Shown here piece by piece: positions 31,469-40,439 of a stretch of DNA of 60,463 nucleotides. The notes under the pieces are model-generated. The model ran no database searches and was not told the DNA's origin. It saw only the letters and a list, made by a program, of their open reading frames with translations. The DNA is from Marinomonas pontica. Its GTDB lineage: Bacteria; Pseudomonadota; Gammaproteobacteria; Pseudomonadales; Marinomonadaceae. The number at the start of each line of letters is the position of its first letter. The first letter of the stretch is position 1. The DNA is taken from positions 1-60,463 of the forward strand of contig NZ_JAODTL010000009.1 of assembly GCF_026191375.1 (NCBI RefSeq), written 5' to 3'. Made by a program: the position numbers and the translations under genes.

Positions 31469-33001
31469 TTAGTTCTGTTTCTTCCAATTGACTGAGTACA
31501 GGTCGGTACGACGGTCTTTTAGGTTGTTTACCGAGCCTTCACTGCGCGTTAGTTTGAGCTTATCCAAATCCAAATCAGAGAACATAATCATTTCGGTGTT
31601 TGGGGTGGTTTCTGCCATCACGGCATCGTGTGGATAAGAAAAATCAGATGGGGAGAAAACGGAGCTTTGCGCGTATTGAATGTCGAGGTTTTCTACCTGA
31701 GGCAGGTTGCCACAGCTGCCGCAAATAACCACATAACATTCGTTTTCAATGGCGCGGGCTTGGGCACAACGACGCACACGTAGGTAACCGTTTTTGGTGT
31801 CTGTCCAGAATGGTACAAACAGTATGTCCATGTCTTGCTCGGCAAGCAGACGTCCCAACTCTGGGAATTCCACATCGTAACAAATCAATATGCCCACGCG
31901 ACCGGCATCCGTGTTGAAGACGCGCAGGTCGTTGCCGCCTTGGATAACCCAGTCACGACGTTCGTGAGGCGTGATGTGGATTTTCTTTTGTTCTTCCACG
32001 GTGCCATCGCGGCGACACAAGTAACTGACGTTGTAAACGATTTCGTCTTCAATGACAGGCATGGATCCAGTAATCACGTTGATGTTGTAACTGACGGCGA
32101 ACTGTGACATTTCATTGATAAAGCGTTCTGTGAAGCTGGCCAAAAAACGGATGGCTTCTGTCTGATTGCCTTGATCTGGGCTCAGTCCAATTAATGGTGC
32201 ATTGAAAAACTCAGGGAAGAGGACAAAGTCACTTTTATAGTCGGATACCGCATCAATGAAGTATTCCACTTGCTTTAATAGCTCATCGACGCTTTCCACT
32301 TCACGCATTTGCCATTGGATCGCGCCAATGCGTACTTGCGTCTTGCGCGAGCGGATTACGTTGGTGTCTGGTTCGAAGAAGATGTTTTTCCATTCCAAGA
32401 GCGTTGCGTAGCCTTGGGACTTTTCGTCTTCTGGCATGTAGCGTTTTAATAAACGCGTAACTTGGAAGTCGTTGGACAGTTGGAAGGTCAAAATAGGGTC
32501 GTAAATTTTGCGTTCACGAACCGCTTCTAGGTATTCAGCCGCACTCATTTCATGGGCGTGTTCGTGGTAATTTGGAATACGACCCCCTGCTAAAATGGCG
32601 CGCAAGTTGTGCTGGCGGCATAGGTCTTTGCGGGCTTCATACAAACGACGGCCTAGGCGGTAACCGCGGTACTCTGGCGCAATTAAGGCATCCAAACCGT
32701 ACATTGCATCGCCCATAGCGTCGTTCAAAATGTTTTCTTTTTGATCCACCAAGTCATCGTAAGTGTGCGGGTTACTGAAACGCTGGTAACTCACTTGCAC
32801 GGACAGGGCAAGGCCGACGATTTTTCCGTGGTCTTCTAAACAAATTTGTCCTTCTGGAAAATCTCGAATTAATTGATGAATCGTGTGTTCTGGCCAAGCA
32901 CCACCAATATCGTGATACACCTTATCCATCAGAATTTTGACTTGTTCGTAATCATTGTTGGTGAGATTACGAATGGTTAAATGTAAATCTTCGTGCTGCA
33001 T
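31469..33001 (-). CDS. GNAT acetyltransferase - nitrilase-superfamily amidohydrolase fusion
   Basis: In this 510-aa two-domain protein, residues about 8-170 form a GNAT domain, with an acetyl-CoA loop around ALIAPEYRGYRLGRRLYEARK. Residues about 225-500 form a carbon-nitrogen hydrolase with the Glu-Lys-Cys triad in FVLFPEFFNAPL, EEQKKIHITPHERRDW and GILICYDVEFPELGR. This fusion is widespread in proteobacteria but the substrate is not established. It lies 15 bases upstream of radA on the same strand, so both may be one transcript. Confidence 0.9.
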   Translation of the reverse strand: MQHEDLHLTIRNLTNNDYEQVKILMDKVYHDIGGAWPEHTIHQLIRDFPEGQICLEDHGKIVGLALSVQVSYQRFSNPHTYDDLVDQKENILNDAMGDAMYGLDALIAPEYRGYRLGRRLYEARKDLCRQHNLRAILAGGRIPNYHEHAHEMSAAEYLEAVRERKIYDPILTFQLSNDFQVTRLLKRYMPEDEKSQGYATLLEWKNIFFEPDTNVIRSRKTQVRIGAIQWQMREVESVDELLKQVEYFIDAVSDYKSDFVLFPEFFNAPLIGLSPDQGNQTEAIRFLASFTERFINEMSQFAVSYNINVITGSMPVIEDEIVYNVSYLCRRDGTVEEQKKIHITPHERRDWVIQGGNDLRVFNTDAGRVGILICYDVEFPELGRLLAEQDMDILFVPFWTDTKNGYLRVRRCAQARAIENECYVVICGSCGNLPQVENLDIQYAQSSVFSPSDFSYPHDAVMAETTPNTEMIMFSDLDLDKLKLTRSEGSVNNLKDRRTDLYSVNWKKQN

Positions 33002-33112
33002 GTTGGCCTCTGTAAATCGGTCTTATGTATTGCTCATGATAACGCGTATCGCCATGAGGAAGTAGGTGATGGGAGGAAGATTGAACGGTTAAATCTTTAT
33101 TTGGTGGCGTTT

Positions 33113-33148
33113 CTAAAAAAGAAAACCCCCGCCGAGGCGAGGGTTTTG
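33113..33148 (-). terminator. Terminator of glnK-amtB
   Basis: On the minus strand, AAAACCCTCGCC and GGCGGGGGTTTT pair with a short loop, followed by C and a T run. It lies 34 bases after the amtB stop. Confidence 0.85.
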
Positions 33149-33181
33149 ATCGTAAGAATAATGATCTATTACGAGGAGGTA

Positions 33182-34447
33182 TTACTTCTTGCTGAACTCT
33201 GGGTACGCTTCCATACCACATTCAGAAAGGTCAACACCTTCGTATTCTTCTTCTTCAGACACTCGTACACCCATGATGGCTTTGATGATTAACCAAACAA
33301 CCAAGCTCGTTACGAATACCCAAACAAAGATAGTCAATGCACCGGCGATTTGACCGCCGAACGTAGTGCCGTCGTTCGTTAGTGGCACGGCTAGCAAGCC
33401 CCAAAGACCCACCACACCGTGAACAGAGATCGCACCCACTGGATCATCGATTTTAAGCTTGTCTAGTGTCAGGATAGACACAACAACAATCAAACCACCA
33501 ACAAGACCAATTAGAGTCGCGCCTAGAGCAGACGGTGTGTCTGGACCTGCTGTGATGGCAACCAAACCAGCCAATGCGCCGTTTAGAAGCATGGTTAGAT
33601 CGGCTTTACCGAATAGGATACGAGCTAGAATAAGCGCACCAATTGCACCACCCGCTGCCGCTGCGTTTGTGTTCAAGAACACCATAGCAACAGAGTTTGC
33701 GCTGGCGATATCGCCAAGTTTAAGAACAGAACCACCGTTGAAACCGAACCAACCCATCCAAAGGATGAATGTACCTAGCGTTGCTAGAGGTAGGTTAGCA
33801 CCAGGAATAGCGCGAACTTCGCCGTTAGGACCGTATTTGCCTTTACGAGCGCCAAGTACCAATACACCCGCTAGTGCAGCAGACGCACCCGCCATGTGAA
33901 CGATACCGGAACCTGCGAAGTCAGTGAAGCCAAGGTCGCCAAGGCTAAACATACCGAATACAGAACCGCCGCCCCAAGTCCAGTTACCTTCCATTGGGTA
34001 GATGAACGCTGTCATCACAACCGCAAAGATAAGGAAAGACCAAAGTTTCATACGCTCAGCAACCGCACCAGATACGATAGACATTGCTGTTGCAACGAAC
34101 ACAACTTGGAAGAAGAAGTCAGACGCGCCAGAGTAAATAGAGCCGCCTTCGAAGCCACCGTCACGACCAGAGAAGTCGGTTAGAGTAGAAGCAACATCAA
34201 CGTCTTGGATACCAGTAAGGAACCACTCGCCACCGTACATGATGGAGTAGCCGCATACCAAATACATGATGCAAGAAATGGCAAACAAGGCCACGTTCTT
34301 AGTGAGAATTTCCGTGGTGTTTTTCGCACGTACTAGACCTGCTTCCAACATGGCAAATCCCGCTGCCATCCACATAACCAGCGCGCCACACACCAAAAAG
34401 TAAAAGGTGTCCATCGCATATTGTAAGTGAAAAATTTGATCTTGCAT
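33182..34447 (-). CDS. amtB: Ammonium transporter AmtB
   Basis: This 421-aa protein has eleven predicted membrane helices. Family motifs are DTFYFLVCGALVMWMAAGFAMLEAGLVR at the N-terminus, FAGSGIVHMAGASAALAGVL, FILWMGWFGFNGGS and the pore His of GAISVHGVVGLWG. It conducts ammonium into the cell and is blocked by GlnK. No signal peptide precedes the first helix. It lies 36 bases after glnK, the usual arrangement, and shares its sigma-54 promoter. Confidence 0.96.
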   Translation of the reverse strand: MQDQIFHLQYAMDTFYFLVCGALVMWMAAGFAMLEAGLVRAKNTTEILTKNVALFAISCIMYLVCGYSIMYGGEWFLTGIQDVDVASTLTDFSGRDGGFEGGSIYSGASDFFFQVVFVATAMSIVSGAVAERMKLWSFLIFAVVMTAFIYPMEGNWTWGGGSVFGMFSLGDLGFTDFAGSGIVHMAGASAALAGVLVLGARKGKYGPNGEVRAIPGANLPLATLGTFILWMGWFGFNGGSVLKLGDIASANSVAMVFLNTNAAAAGGAIGALILARILFGKADLTMLLNGALAGLVAITAGPDTPSALGATLIGLVGGLIVVVSILTLDKLKIDDPVGAISVHGVVGLWGLLAVPLTNDGTTFGGQIAGALTIFVWVFVTSLVVWLIIKAIMGVRVSEEEEYEGVDLSECGMEAYPEFSKK

Positions 34448-34483
34448 GTTTCGCCCCCTAAAGGCTTGTATGATTCGAGCAGA

Positions 34484-34843
<360 letters not shown>

Positions 34844-34879
34844 TCAGTTTTATTGTCGTATCGCAGGTAATAAGCTTTA

Positions 34880-34895
34880 TTCAATATGCGTGCCA
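34880..34895 (-). promoter_or_regulatory. Sigma-54 promoter of glnK-amtB
   Basis: On the minus strand the sequence TGGCACGCATATTGAA has the -24 element TGGCACG and, at the right spacing, TTGA in place of the consensus TTGC at -12. It lies 58 bases before glnK. An NtrC-like site upstream supports it. Confidence 0.75.
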
Positions 34896-35013
34896 TATAT
34901 GAAAATGCCCATAGAACAAAGGCTTTGTAAGGAATATGTCGACTTTTAGAAATTAAAAAGGGTTGGGAAAGGCTTTGGATTGTGCGGCATATTGGGCTGC
35001 CCCGCGAAACGGT

Positions 35014-35030
35014 TGCATTAACTTGGTGCA
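35014..35030. promoter_or_regulatory. NtrC-type enhancer site
   Basis: TGCATTAACTTGGTGCA is a 17-bp near-palindrome close to the NtrC consensus (TGCAC...GTGCA). It lies about 120 bases upstream of the sigma-54 promoter, a usual enhancer distance. Confidence 0.65.
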
Positions 35031-35304
35031 AAAGAGGTCAATTGATAACGCTTACTTATGGGTCAAATCCCTATCTTATTGCTTCTGATCACAATATGAG
35101 CAGAAGCATGAGACTCTAAAAGGTGCGTTATTTCGAGGAATTGTTTTCATTGTGTGAGCAAGCGAGCAAATAGGCGCACAAAAAAGAGGCGTTTTGTATT
35201 TTGTCTGACTTAGAATCTTGGTGCATCGTCAATAGATGACTTGTCTATCCCTTCTGTAGGTCTCTATACTATTAAGCAACGTGAACACAAATAATGAGAA
35301 CGAC

Positions 35305-35544
35305 ATGATTGATCAATTTATAAAGCAGCTGGGCACCGGATTGGGTCAAGCCGCAGAAACACTAGGAAAGCTTCCCAAAGAAGAAATCCAAGCGCAACTG
35401 CACGATGTCGCGCGCAACACCCTGAGTAAAATGGATTTGGTCACCCGTGAAGAGTTTGAAGTGCAAGCGGCGATGTTGGCGAAATACCGCGAGAAGTTGG
35501 CAGTATTAGAAGCGCGCTTGAATGAGCTAGAAAAAAACGACTGA
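35305..35544 (+). CDS. ubiK: Ubiquinone biosynthesis accessory factor UbiK (BMFP family)
   Basis: This 79-aa coiled-coil protein starts MIDQFIKQLGTGLGQAAETL and ends REEFEVQAAMLAKYREKLAVLEARLNELEK, the UbiK/YqiC pattern: an amphipathic membrane-fusogenic helix, then a trimeric coiled coil. It assists ubiquinone synthesis under aerobic conditions with UbiJ. The ATG at 35305 is chosen over an upstream GTG because the family begins there. It is divergent from glnK. Confidence 0.9.
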   Translation: MIDQFIKQLGTGLGQAAETLGKLPKEEIQAQLHDVARNTLSKMDLVTREEFEVQAAMLAKYREKLAVLEARLNELEKND

Positions 35545-35566
35545 TGTAAGCCTGCCATACGCGGGG

Positions 35567-35782
35567 TTATTTCCAGCCTTGAAGCCAGTTTTCGGTCGAT
35601 GTTAGTGCTTGCCAAGGCAATTGGTATTGATGTTTGTTAATCACGGCTTCAAGAATGCATTCGACGACGATGTTTTCTTCGTCTCGAATCAATTTGGTGA
35701 CGATAAAATGCTTCTCTTTTTGTTGTGGAGATGTGGATGTCCACTTCGAAAGCAGAAGTTTGTTTGGGTTTATTTGATGCAT
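35567..35782 (-). CDS. TIGR02450 family Trp-rich small protein
   Basis: This 71-aa protein has the family signature NPNKLLLSKWTSTSPQQKEKHFIVTKLIRDEE at the start and WQALTSTENWLQGWK at the end. The function is unknown. The gene is convergent with ubiK (22 bases between stops) and divergent from comM. Confidence 0.85.
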   Translation of the reverse strand: MHQINPNKLLLSKWTSTSPQQKEKHFIVTKLIRDEENIVVECILEAVINKHQYQLPWQALTSTENWLQGWK

Positions 35783-35886
35783 TAGGGTCTTTTGTAACCT
35801 TATCAATGGAATGAAATACAGTTACGAAAAAAAGTGAGGAGTTGGATTGCTTTTCACTCTAAAAATTATCAGGTCAAGGAGTGATC

Positions 35887-36730
35887 ATGAGTTTAGCTAC
35901 CATCTATAGTCGTGCCCGTGTGGGTGTGTCTTCCCCGTTAGTGACGGTCGAAACCCACATTTCAAACGGACTGCCTTCTTTAAATATAGTGGGACTTCCA
36001 GAAGCCGCTGTACGAGAATCAAAAGATCGTGTGCGCAGCGCGATCATCAACAGTCATTTCGAATTTCCTACCCGACGTGTCACTATCAATTTAGCACCCG
36101 CCGATTTACCCAAAGAGGGAGGTCGTTATGATTTGGCCATTGCCATTAGTGTCTTAGTAGCCTCGGGACAACTGGGTGATCTACACCTTCGCGACACTGA
36201 ATTTATTGGCGAGTTGGCGTTGTCGGGCGATATTCGTGGTGTGCCGGGTTTGCTGCCATCCGCCATTGCATGCCAACAGGCGAACAGGCAATTGATCCTT
36301 CCAGAAGACAATCAACAAGAAGCGGCATTAGTGGAAGGCAATGCGGTGTTTGCTAAGCATTTGACGCAAGTAACGGCGCATTTGTTAAAGCAAGCCGCGC
36401 TGCCTGCGTGTGTGTCTAAGCCAATTGAACCTTTGCCGTTAGACCACAAAGACATGCGCGATGTGAAAGGCCAATACCAAGCTCGTCGAGCCTTAGAAGT
36501 GGCCGCTGCGGGCGGGCATAATCTATTGTTTATTGGGCCTGCTGGAACGGGAAAAACCATGTTGGCGTCACGTTTACCCAGTATCATGCCTGCGATGACC
36601 GAAGCCGAAGCGTTGGCGGTGGCGTCAGTGCAATCGGTCGCAGGACGAAAAATGGGCTTGGATTGGCATTGGTCTGAACGACCTTTTCGATCGCCGCACC
36701 ATTCTTGTTCGGCTGCGGCGTTGGTGGGAG
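35887..36730 (+). pseudogene. comM: comM, 5' part, disrupted by the Tn7-like element
   Basis: The N-terminal 281 codons of a YifB/ComM AAA+ helicase (Mg-chelatase-like) are present: LATIYSRARVGVSSPLVTVE, the Lon-like domain, and the Walker A motif LLFIGPAGTGKTMLASRLPSIMP. The start is ATG 35887, with AAGGAG upstream. The frame stops one base into the transposon. Joined to the part at 58476 the gene would encode 503 aa, the normal length. ComM helps branch migration during natural transformation, so this function is probably lost or reduced. Confidence 0.95.
36726..36730 (+). repeat. Target-site duplication, left copy
   Basis: The five bases GGGAG occur at the left junction and again at 58471-58475, next to the other end of the transposon. 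A 5-bp duplication is the rule for Tn7-type transposition. Confidence 0.92.
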
Positions 36731-36755
36731 TGTAAGAAACATTGTTAAGTGATAA
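36731..36755 (+). repeat. Left terminal inverted repeat and TnsB-type binding motifs
   Basis: The end reads TGTAAGAAACAT, three variable bases, then TAAGTGATAA. The heptamer TAAGTGA recurs 20 bases further in (36766-36772). Such repeats are where TnsB would bind. Confidence 0.88.
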
Positions 36756-36819
36756 GGAATAGCAGTAAGTGAAATTATACATCATTATTTGATAATGGGT
36801 TTTAATAGAATGCAGCATT

Positions 36820-36848
36820 GATACCTCACCACTTGGGGCGGAGGTATT
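36820..36848. other. Hairpin between the left end and the WYL gene
   Basis: ATACCTC (36821-36827) and GAGGTAT (36841-36847) can pair around a 13-base GC-rich loop. No T run follows, so it is not a clear terminator. It lies in an otherwise empty 200-base stretch between the transposon end and the regulator gene. Confidence 0.5.
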
Positions 36849-36952
36849 CATTTAATATGAGATATTAAGCCCAATATTGCTTAAAATTAAGTTGCCCTCC
36901 CTAATGTGTAGCATGCACCGGCGTTTATTTAGAAAAAATTCCATTTCAAATG

Positions 36953-37846
36953 CTAATCTTGATCGTAAGTTGATAGACCAGGTGCAATGCCGCGACTCTC
37001 AACATCATACAAAGTCTGATGATTACGTAACCATAGCTGGTAATTATACCCCTTTAAGCTATGATCTTCCGTGCAGTCTACATTCCAGTAATGTAGCCAA
37101 TAGCCCACTACCGCAGCTCTTACCATGAGTTTGAGTGCGCCATCCTTCATATCGAAATCATATTCTATAGTTTCAGGGTGAGGAACATTCTTTCTATTAG
37201 GATGTGGTGTCAACTCTACCGAAACCATCCGACTCCATTGAAAATCCTTTAGCTTTAAATCGGGGTGCTCGTTAACTTGCCGATCAATATGAGCGTTGCA
37301 GATTCGTGTTAAAGCATAGGATCTAAAACTATTTTTATTGAGATCAAAAGCCCTCATGTACCAATGAATACCGTTATCAAATAATGCGTGAGGAACCAAG
37401 TTTTTTACTGACTGCCCATTCTTTACAGAGCGATAAACAGTCCTAAGTTGGGCACCCACAGAAATGGCTCTAGTAATTGTCGCCAATAGATCCACATCAG
37501 GAAGAACTAATCTTACAGGGCTGAAAGAGCCGTTAGAACCACTTATGCCAAGCGCATCACAAATATTGCGTTTGCGTAATTTTGAAAGCGCAGATTGTAT
37601 TGGAAGGTCGAATACAGGGTGGAAACTATCATCCAATATCTCATACTTTTTCGAGCTTTGGTTTAGTTTTAAATTATCTGGTGATAACTCTTTATATAAA
37701 CGAATATCGCGCGTAGCTGCAGCTTCACCTAGCCCAAAACGATCAGTCAGGTCAGATCTGGAGATCCAGCCTCGAAACCTCAACATAAACTCTAAATACT
37801 CCAATCGATCATATACATTTTTAGGTAACTGATCTAATCGATTCAT
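36953..37846 (-). CDS. WYL-domain transcriptional regulator (BrxR/CapW-like)
   Basis: This 297-aa protein has an N-terminal winged helix (about 10-70, RLEYLEFMLRFRGWISRSDLTDRFGLGEAAATRDIRLY). A WYL domain follows (about 130-215) with LRTVYRSVKNGQSVKNLVPHALFDNGIHWYMRAFD and SYALTRICNAHI, then a C-terminal dimer domain (VVGYWLHYWNVD). BrxR and CapW of this type repress phage-defence operons and respond to a ligand through the WYL domain. It sits at the left edge of the cargo and could control the operon at 42352; that link is inferred. The next known operator is 4.4 kb away. Confidence 0.85.
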   Translation of the reverse strand: MNRLDQLPKNVYDRLEYLEFMLRFRGWISRSDLTDRFGLGEAAATRDIRLYKELSPDNLKLNQSSKKYEILDDSFHPVFDLPIQSALSKLRKRNICDALGISGSNGSFSPVRLVLPDVDLLATITRAISVGAQLRTVYRSVKNGQSVKNLVPHALFDNGIHWYMRAFDLNKNSFRSYALTRICNAHIDRQVNEHPDLKLKDFQWSRMVSVELTPHPNRKNVPHPETIEYDFDMKDGALKLMVRAAVVGYWLHYWNVDCTEDHSLKGYNYQLWLRNHQTLYDVESRGIAPGLSTYDQD

Positions 37847-37999
37847 AATTCACACCTGGCATAATTTTATTGATGGTAATATAGCATTTTAATGATCTAT
37901 TTACATCATCATAATGATCATGTATTGTCTGTGATTAGTGCAAGTGAATTTGTACTAATTACTTACAAACACTCAATTATCTTAAAAGGAAAAATCATC

Positions 38000-38128
38000 A
38001 TGGCTCTTAAACCAGGTCCTAAACCCAAAGCAAAATCAACAGGAAAAACAGATCAGCGTCGCCGGGATAATAAAAAAACTCCTGGTAATACCCCAGACTT
38101 AAAACCAAGTAAATCTTCAGGAAAATAG
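38000..38128 (+). CDS. Small basic peptide of unknown function
   Basis: A 42-codon frame starts at ATG 38000, with AAAGGA ten bases before, and ends just before a good terminator (38157-38190), which supports its being expressed. The product is very basic and Pro/Lys/Ser-rich (MALKPGPKPKAKSTGKTDQ), with no hydrophobic core, so it may bind nucleic acid or be disordered. No family is recognised. Confidence 0.5.
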   Translation: MALKPGPKPKAKSTGKTDQRRRDNKKTPGNTPDLKPSKSSGK

Positions 38129-38156
38129 AGCAGTTAAGTGAATTTACTAAAATGGT

Positions 38157-38190
38157 AAGGCCAGTTGACTCGTCATCACTGGCCTTTTTT
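38157..38190 (+). terminator. Terminator after the basic peptide gene
   Basis: AAGGCCAGT and ACTGGCCTT form a 9-bp stem around a 12-base loop and are followed by a T run. Confidence 0.85.
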
Positions 38191-38293
38191 GTCACTGTCC
38201 CGTCCTGAAATCCCGCCTCATTTTTGGTCGAAAAATCTGAAATCCTGCCTCTTACAAAAACTCGCTTGGCCATTCAAGTTGCTTTAAATTATA

Positions 38294-38309
38294 TTGTGTA
38301 TTTATACAG
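38294..38309 (+). promoter_or_regulatory. LexA (SOS) box of the umuD remnant
   Basis: TTGTGTATTTATACAG fits the form CTGT-N8-ACAG with one mismatch in the first half. It lies 17 bases upstream of the umuD start, where an SOS box is expected. Confidence 0.7.
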
Positions 38310-38325
38310 TGTTCTGGTGTTGATC

Positions 38326-38715
38326 ATGCGTGTGAATTATCTTGTTGTGTCTGAGTCGGCAGGGTTTCCTTCGCCAACTCAGGACTTTGTTGAAAAGTCG
38401 TTATACTTAAATGAGTTCTGTGTGGCTCATCCGAGCGCTACTTTTTATGTGCGTGCTCAGGGTAATTTGATAATCGATGTGGGCATTTATTTAGGTGATG
38501 TGTTGGTGGTGGATTGTTAGTTAACCGCGCGTCATAGTGACATTGTGATTGCCTGCATTCATGGAGAAATGACGATGAAGGCGTTGGAGCTGAAGTTCAA
38601 TGTGTTGCTTCGCCCGAAGAGCAAAGCCTAAAAAGCGATTCATATTACGGAAGAGGCCGAATTGGAAATCTTCGGTGTGGTCACTGGCGTAGTTCGTAAG
38701 TACGAGTGCGGCTGA
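38326..38715 (+). pseudogene. umuD: umuD pseudogene with in-frame stops
   Basis: Starting at ATG 38326, the frame has the UmuD features VVSESAGFPSPTQDFVEKSLYLNEFCV and DVGIYLGDVLVVD, then TAG at 38518-38520. The same frame then continues as LTARHSDIVIACIHGEMTMKALELKF, a second stop (TAA near 38631), and ITEEAELEIFGVVTGVVRK, the UmuD C-terminus. The catalytic Ser region normally reads GDSMID; here it is GNLIID, so Ser is lost. Stops, not frameshifts, break it, so it is real decay. No umuC follows. Confidence 0.85.
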
Positions 38716-38885
38716 TGAAGAAAGGCGTGTCACCCTAATAGTCATTGAAACGAGAACACCTATCGCTAGCCTACACATCCCAGATGGGATGAACTGCCAA
38801 AGGTTTTTTGATTCAAAGTGCAAAAATTAAAAATGGACTTTTAGTTAAAAAATTCAACCTATAATGATTGATCGAGAGGTGTTCC

Positions 38886-39308
38886 ATGAGTGATAAAACT
38901 ACTAAAGAAAATGCCAGTAATGTGCCAGCAGGCAAGATAATAGCAACTGTTGTATTATGGCTAGATGAACAATGTCCACAGGAGCGTTGGGACTTATCTG
39001 ATGAACAGATGTGTATTCTTCTAGGTGGTATTACGGTTTCAACTTGGAATCAATGGAAAGAGACCGCACAGATTAATGACAGCCTTCAAGTAGACCAAGA
39101 AACTATTGATACACTGGCGATGCTAGTGAGTATATACAAGATGATTCACCTAAGTGCACCAACTGGATTTAAGTATGATTTTTTCAAAAGGCCAATAGAT
39201 CATCCGACATTTAATGGCAAATCAGCTAGAGAATTTATGTTAGAGAACCCTTCACTTGATGATTTCCTCAAGGTGAGAAATTTTTTCCGGAGTAAGGTGC
39301 TCATATAA
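38886..39308 (+). CDS. MbcA/ParS/Xre-type antitoxin-like protein, no toxin partner
   Basis: The start is ATG 38886 with GAGAGGTG upstream. The 140-aa protein has a central helix-turn-helix-like part (MCILLGGITVSTWNQWKETAQI) and a C-terminal ParS-like domain (IDHPTFNGKSAREFMLENPSLDDFLKVRNFFRS), the toxin-binding end of RES/MbcT antitoxins. No RES toxin gene follows. It may be orphaned, or act as a regulator alone. The family call rests on motif layout. Confidence 0.65.
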   Translation: MSDKTTKENASNVPAGKIIATVVLWLDEQCPQERWDLSDEQMCILLGGITVSTWNQWKETAQINDSLQVDQETIDTLAMLVSIYKMIHLSAPTGFKYDFFKRPIDHPTFNGKSAREFMLENPSLDDFLKVRNFFRSKVLI

Positions 39309-39380
39309 AAATCACTTATTCTTAATTAAGCTTTTCATGTTAGTCATAATGATACTTAACAGACATGTTGGAGGAGATAT

Positions 39381-39764
39381 GTGAGTACTAAACGAAAAAA
39401 TTATGATGAAAAATGCATTGATATTTATGATATTGAGAGCAGTCTTGATCGTCTGATGAGTGATTCAAAAGGCAGTCCAGTTGCTGTTATGAAGGACGGT
39501 AACCCTGTGTTTTACTGCGTTCCCGCTGACACCTATGCCGCTATTTTAGCAGCTGTTGAAGCATCTGAAATGATAGCGCTGAATGAAAGGGCTCACCAGT
39601 TGGGTTTGGAAGTTTTTGGTGGCGAAGACAAATGGAAATCATGGATTAAAGCATCTGCACTTGCGTTAGGTGGTAAGTCACCAGAGTCGATTATGGTTAC
39701 TAAAGAAGGAATAAATAGAGTAAGAGACCTTTTAGGGCAGATTAGCCACGGGGTTGTTGTTTAA
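39381..39764 (+). CDS. Phd/YefM-like N-terminus joined to an MbcA/ParS toxin-binding domain
   Basis: The start is GTG 39381 with a strong GGAGGAG. In the 127-aa product, residues about 10-55 look like a Phd/YefM antitoxin fold (DIESSLDRLMSDSKGSPVAVMKDGNPVFYCVPADTYAAIL). Residues about 65-127 look like the ParS C-terminal domain (HQLGLEVFGGEDKWKSW, LALGGKSPESIM, GINRVRDLLGQISHGV). Normally ParS domains follow an Xre-type DNA-binding part, so this is an unusual fusion. No RES toxin is found downstream. Confidence 0.7.
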   Translation: MSTKRKNYDEKCIDIYDIESSLDRLMSDSKGSPVAVMKDGNPVFYCVPADTYAAILAAVEASEMIALNERAHQLGLEVFGGEDKWKSWIKASALALGGKSPESIMVTKEGINRVRDLLGQISHGVVV

Positions 39765-39830
39765 ATCAGCTGTGTTGCGATCAGATAAACTGCACATAAT
39801 TACACGTTGGATTTTTTGCTTGTAACGAGC

Positions 39831-40130
39831 TCAGATCTGATTTGTATTGTTTAGGTTCTGATCTATCAAGACTTTTAGCATTGCAATCTCTGAATTTATA
39901 GCTATCTGTCGTTTATTGAAAACATCAAACTCAGCTGACTCATCCTCATATCGTGCAATGACATTGCTCAAAGCCTCGATAATGATCAGATTTTCGTCAT
40001 AATGCTCTAACAACTCTTCTAAAAGTATCAGAGCTTGTTGGTGCTCATCAGAGCTCGCTATACCATTCAGAATTGGTAACTGGGTCACTATAGCTTTGGC
40101 CATTTGTGTTATTTCGTTTGTAACTAACAT
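39831..40130 (-). CDS. HigA-like antitoxin N-terminal fragment, no DNA-binding domain
   Basis: This 99-aa protein has the segment EHQQALILLEELLEHYDENLIIIEALSNVIARYED, which resembles the HigA N-terminal helical region (pattern EALARIEELM...LEVLATLVEAYE). It then lacks the expected helix-turn-helix. It may be truncated, or a short regulator in its own right. The neighbouring sequence to 40560 holds more antitoxin remnants. Confidence 0.5.
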   Translation of the reverse strand: MLVTNEITQMAKAIVTQLPILNGIASSDEHQQALILLEELLEHYDENLIIIEALSNVIARYEDESAEFDVFNKRQIAINSEIAMLKVLIDQNLNNTNQI

Positions 40131-40185
40131 TTCATTTACCTATGGTTGCTAGGATTAATTGAAGCAGAGTTGATATTTAGTTCTT

Positions 40186-40390
40186 AGATGTTAGTGCGAG
40201 ACTTTATTAGATCGAACAATAAAAGGCAGTTTTAACTCATTGAGTTGATCTATTAGAGCTTCAGCGAGCTCGTCATCCACACTTAGAAACAGTTCATCTG
40301 CGTGAGCAGTATGGGAATCTAGCCTTTCAAGTAGTTCTGCTTCACTTAGTCGATTTTCATTTACTTGGTTTTCGCCTGCTTAATCATAAT
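40186..40390 (-). pseudogene. Antitoxin-like C-terminal fragment without a start
   Basis: A minus-strand frame reads LSEAELLERLDSHTAHADELFLSVDDELAEALIDQLNELKLPFIV and stops near 40190. It resembles the C-terminal tails of small antitoxins, but has no start codon or DNA-binding part. I take it as a remnant. Confidence 0.35.
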
Positions 40391-40439
40391 TCTGTTTTCC
40401 CTCAGCACAGACCTCGATATGTGACTAACCATTTCTAGT

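Noticed and set aside
35010..35035. Sigma-54 promoter at the NtrC-like site
   Set aside because: TTGCAC and TGC occur there on the minus strand, but their spacing is two bases too long; the match at 34880-34895 fits better.
38521..38823. Minus-strand gene of 100 codons
   Set aside because: It is opposite the umuD pseudogene, whose plus-strand frame clearly matches UmuD.
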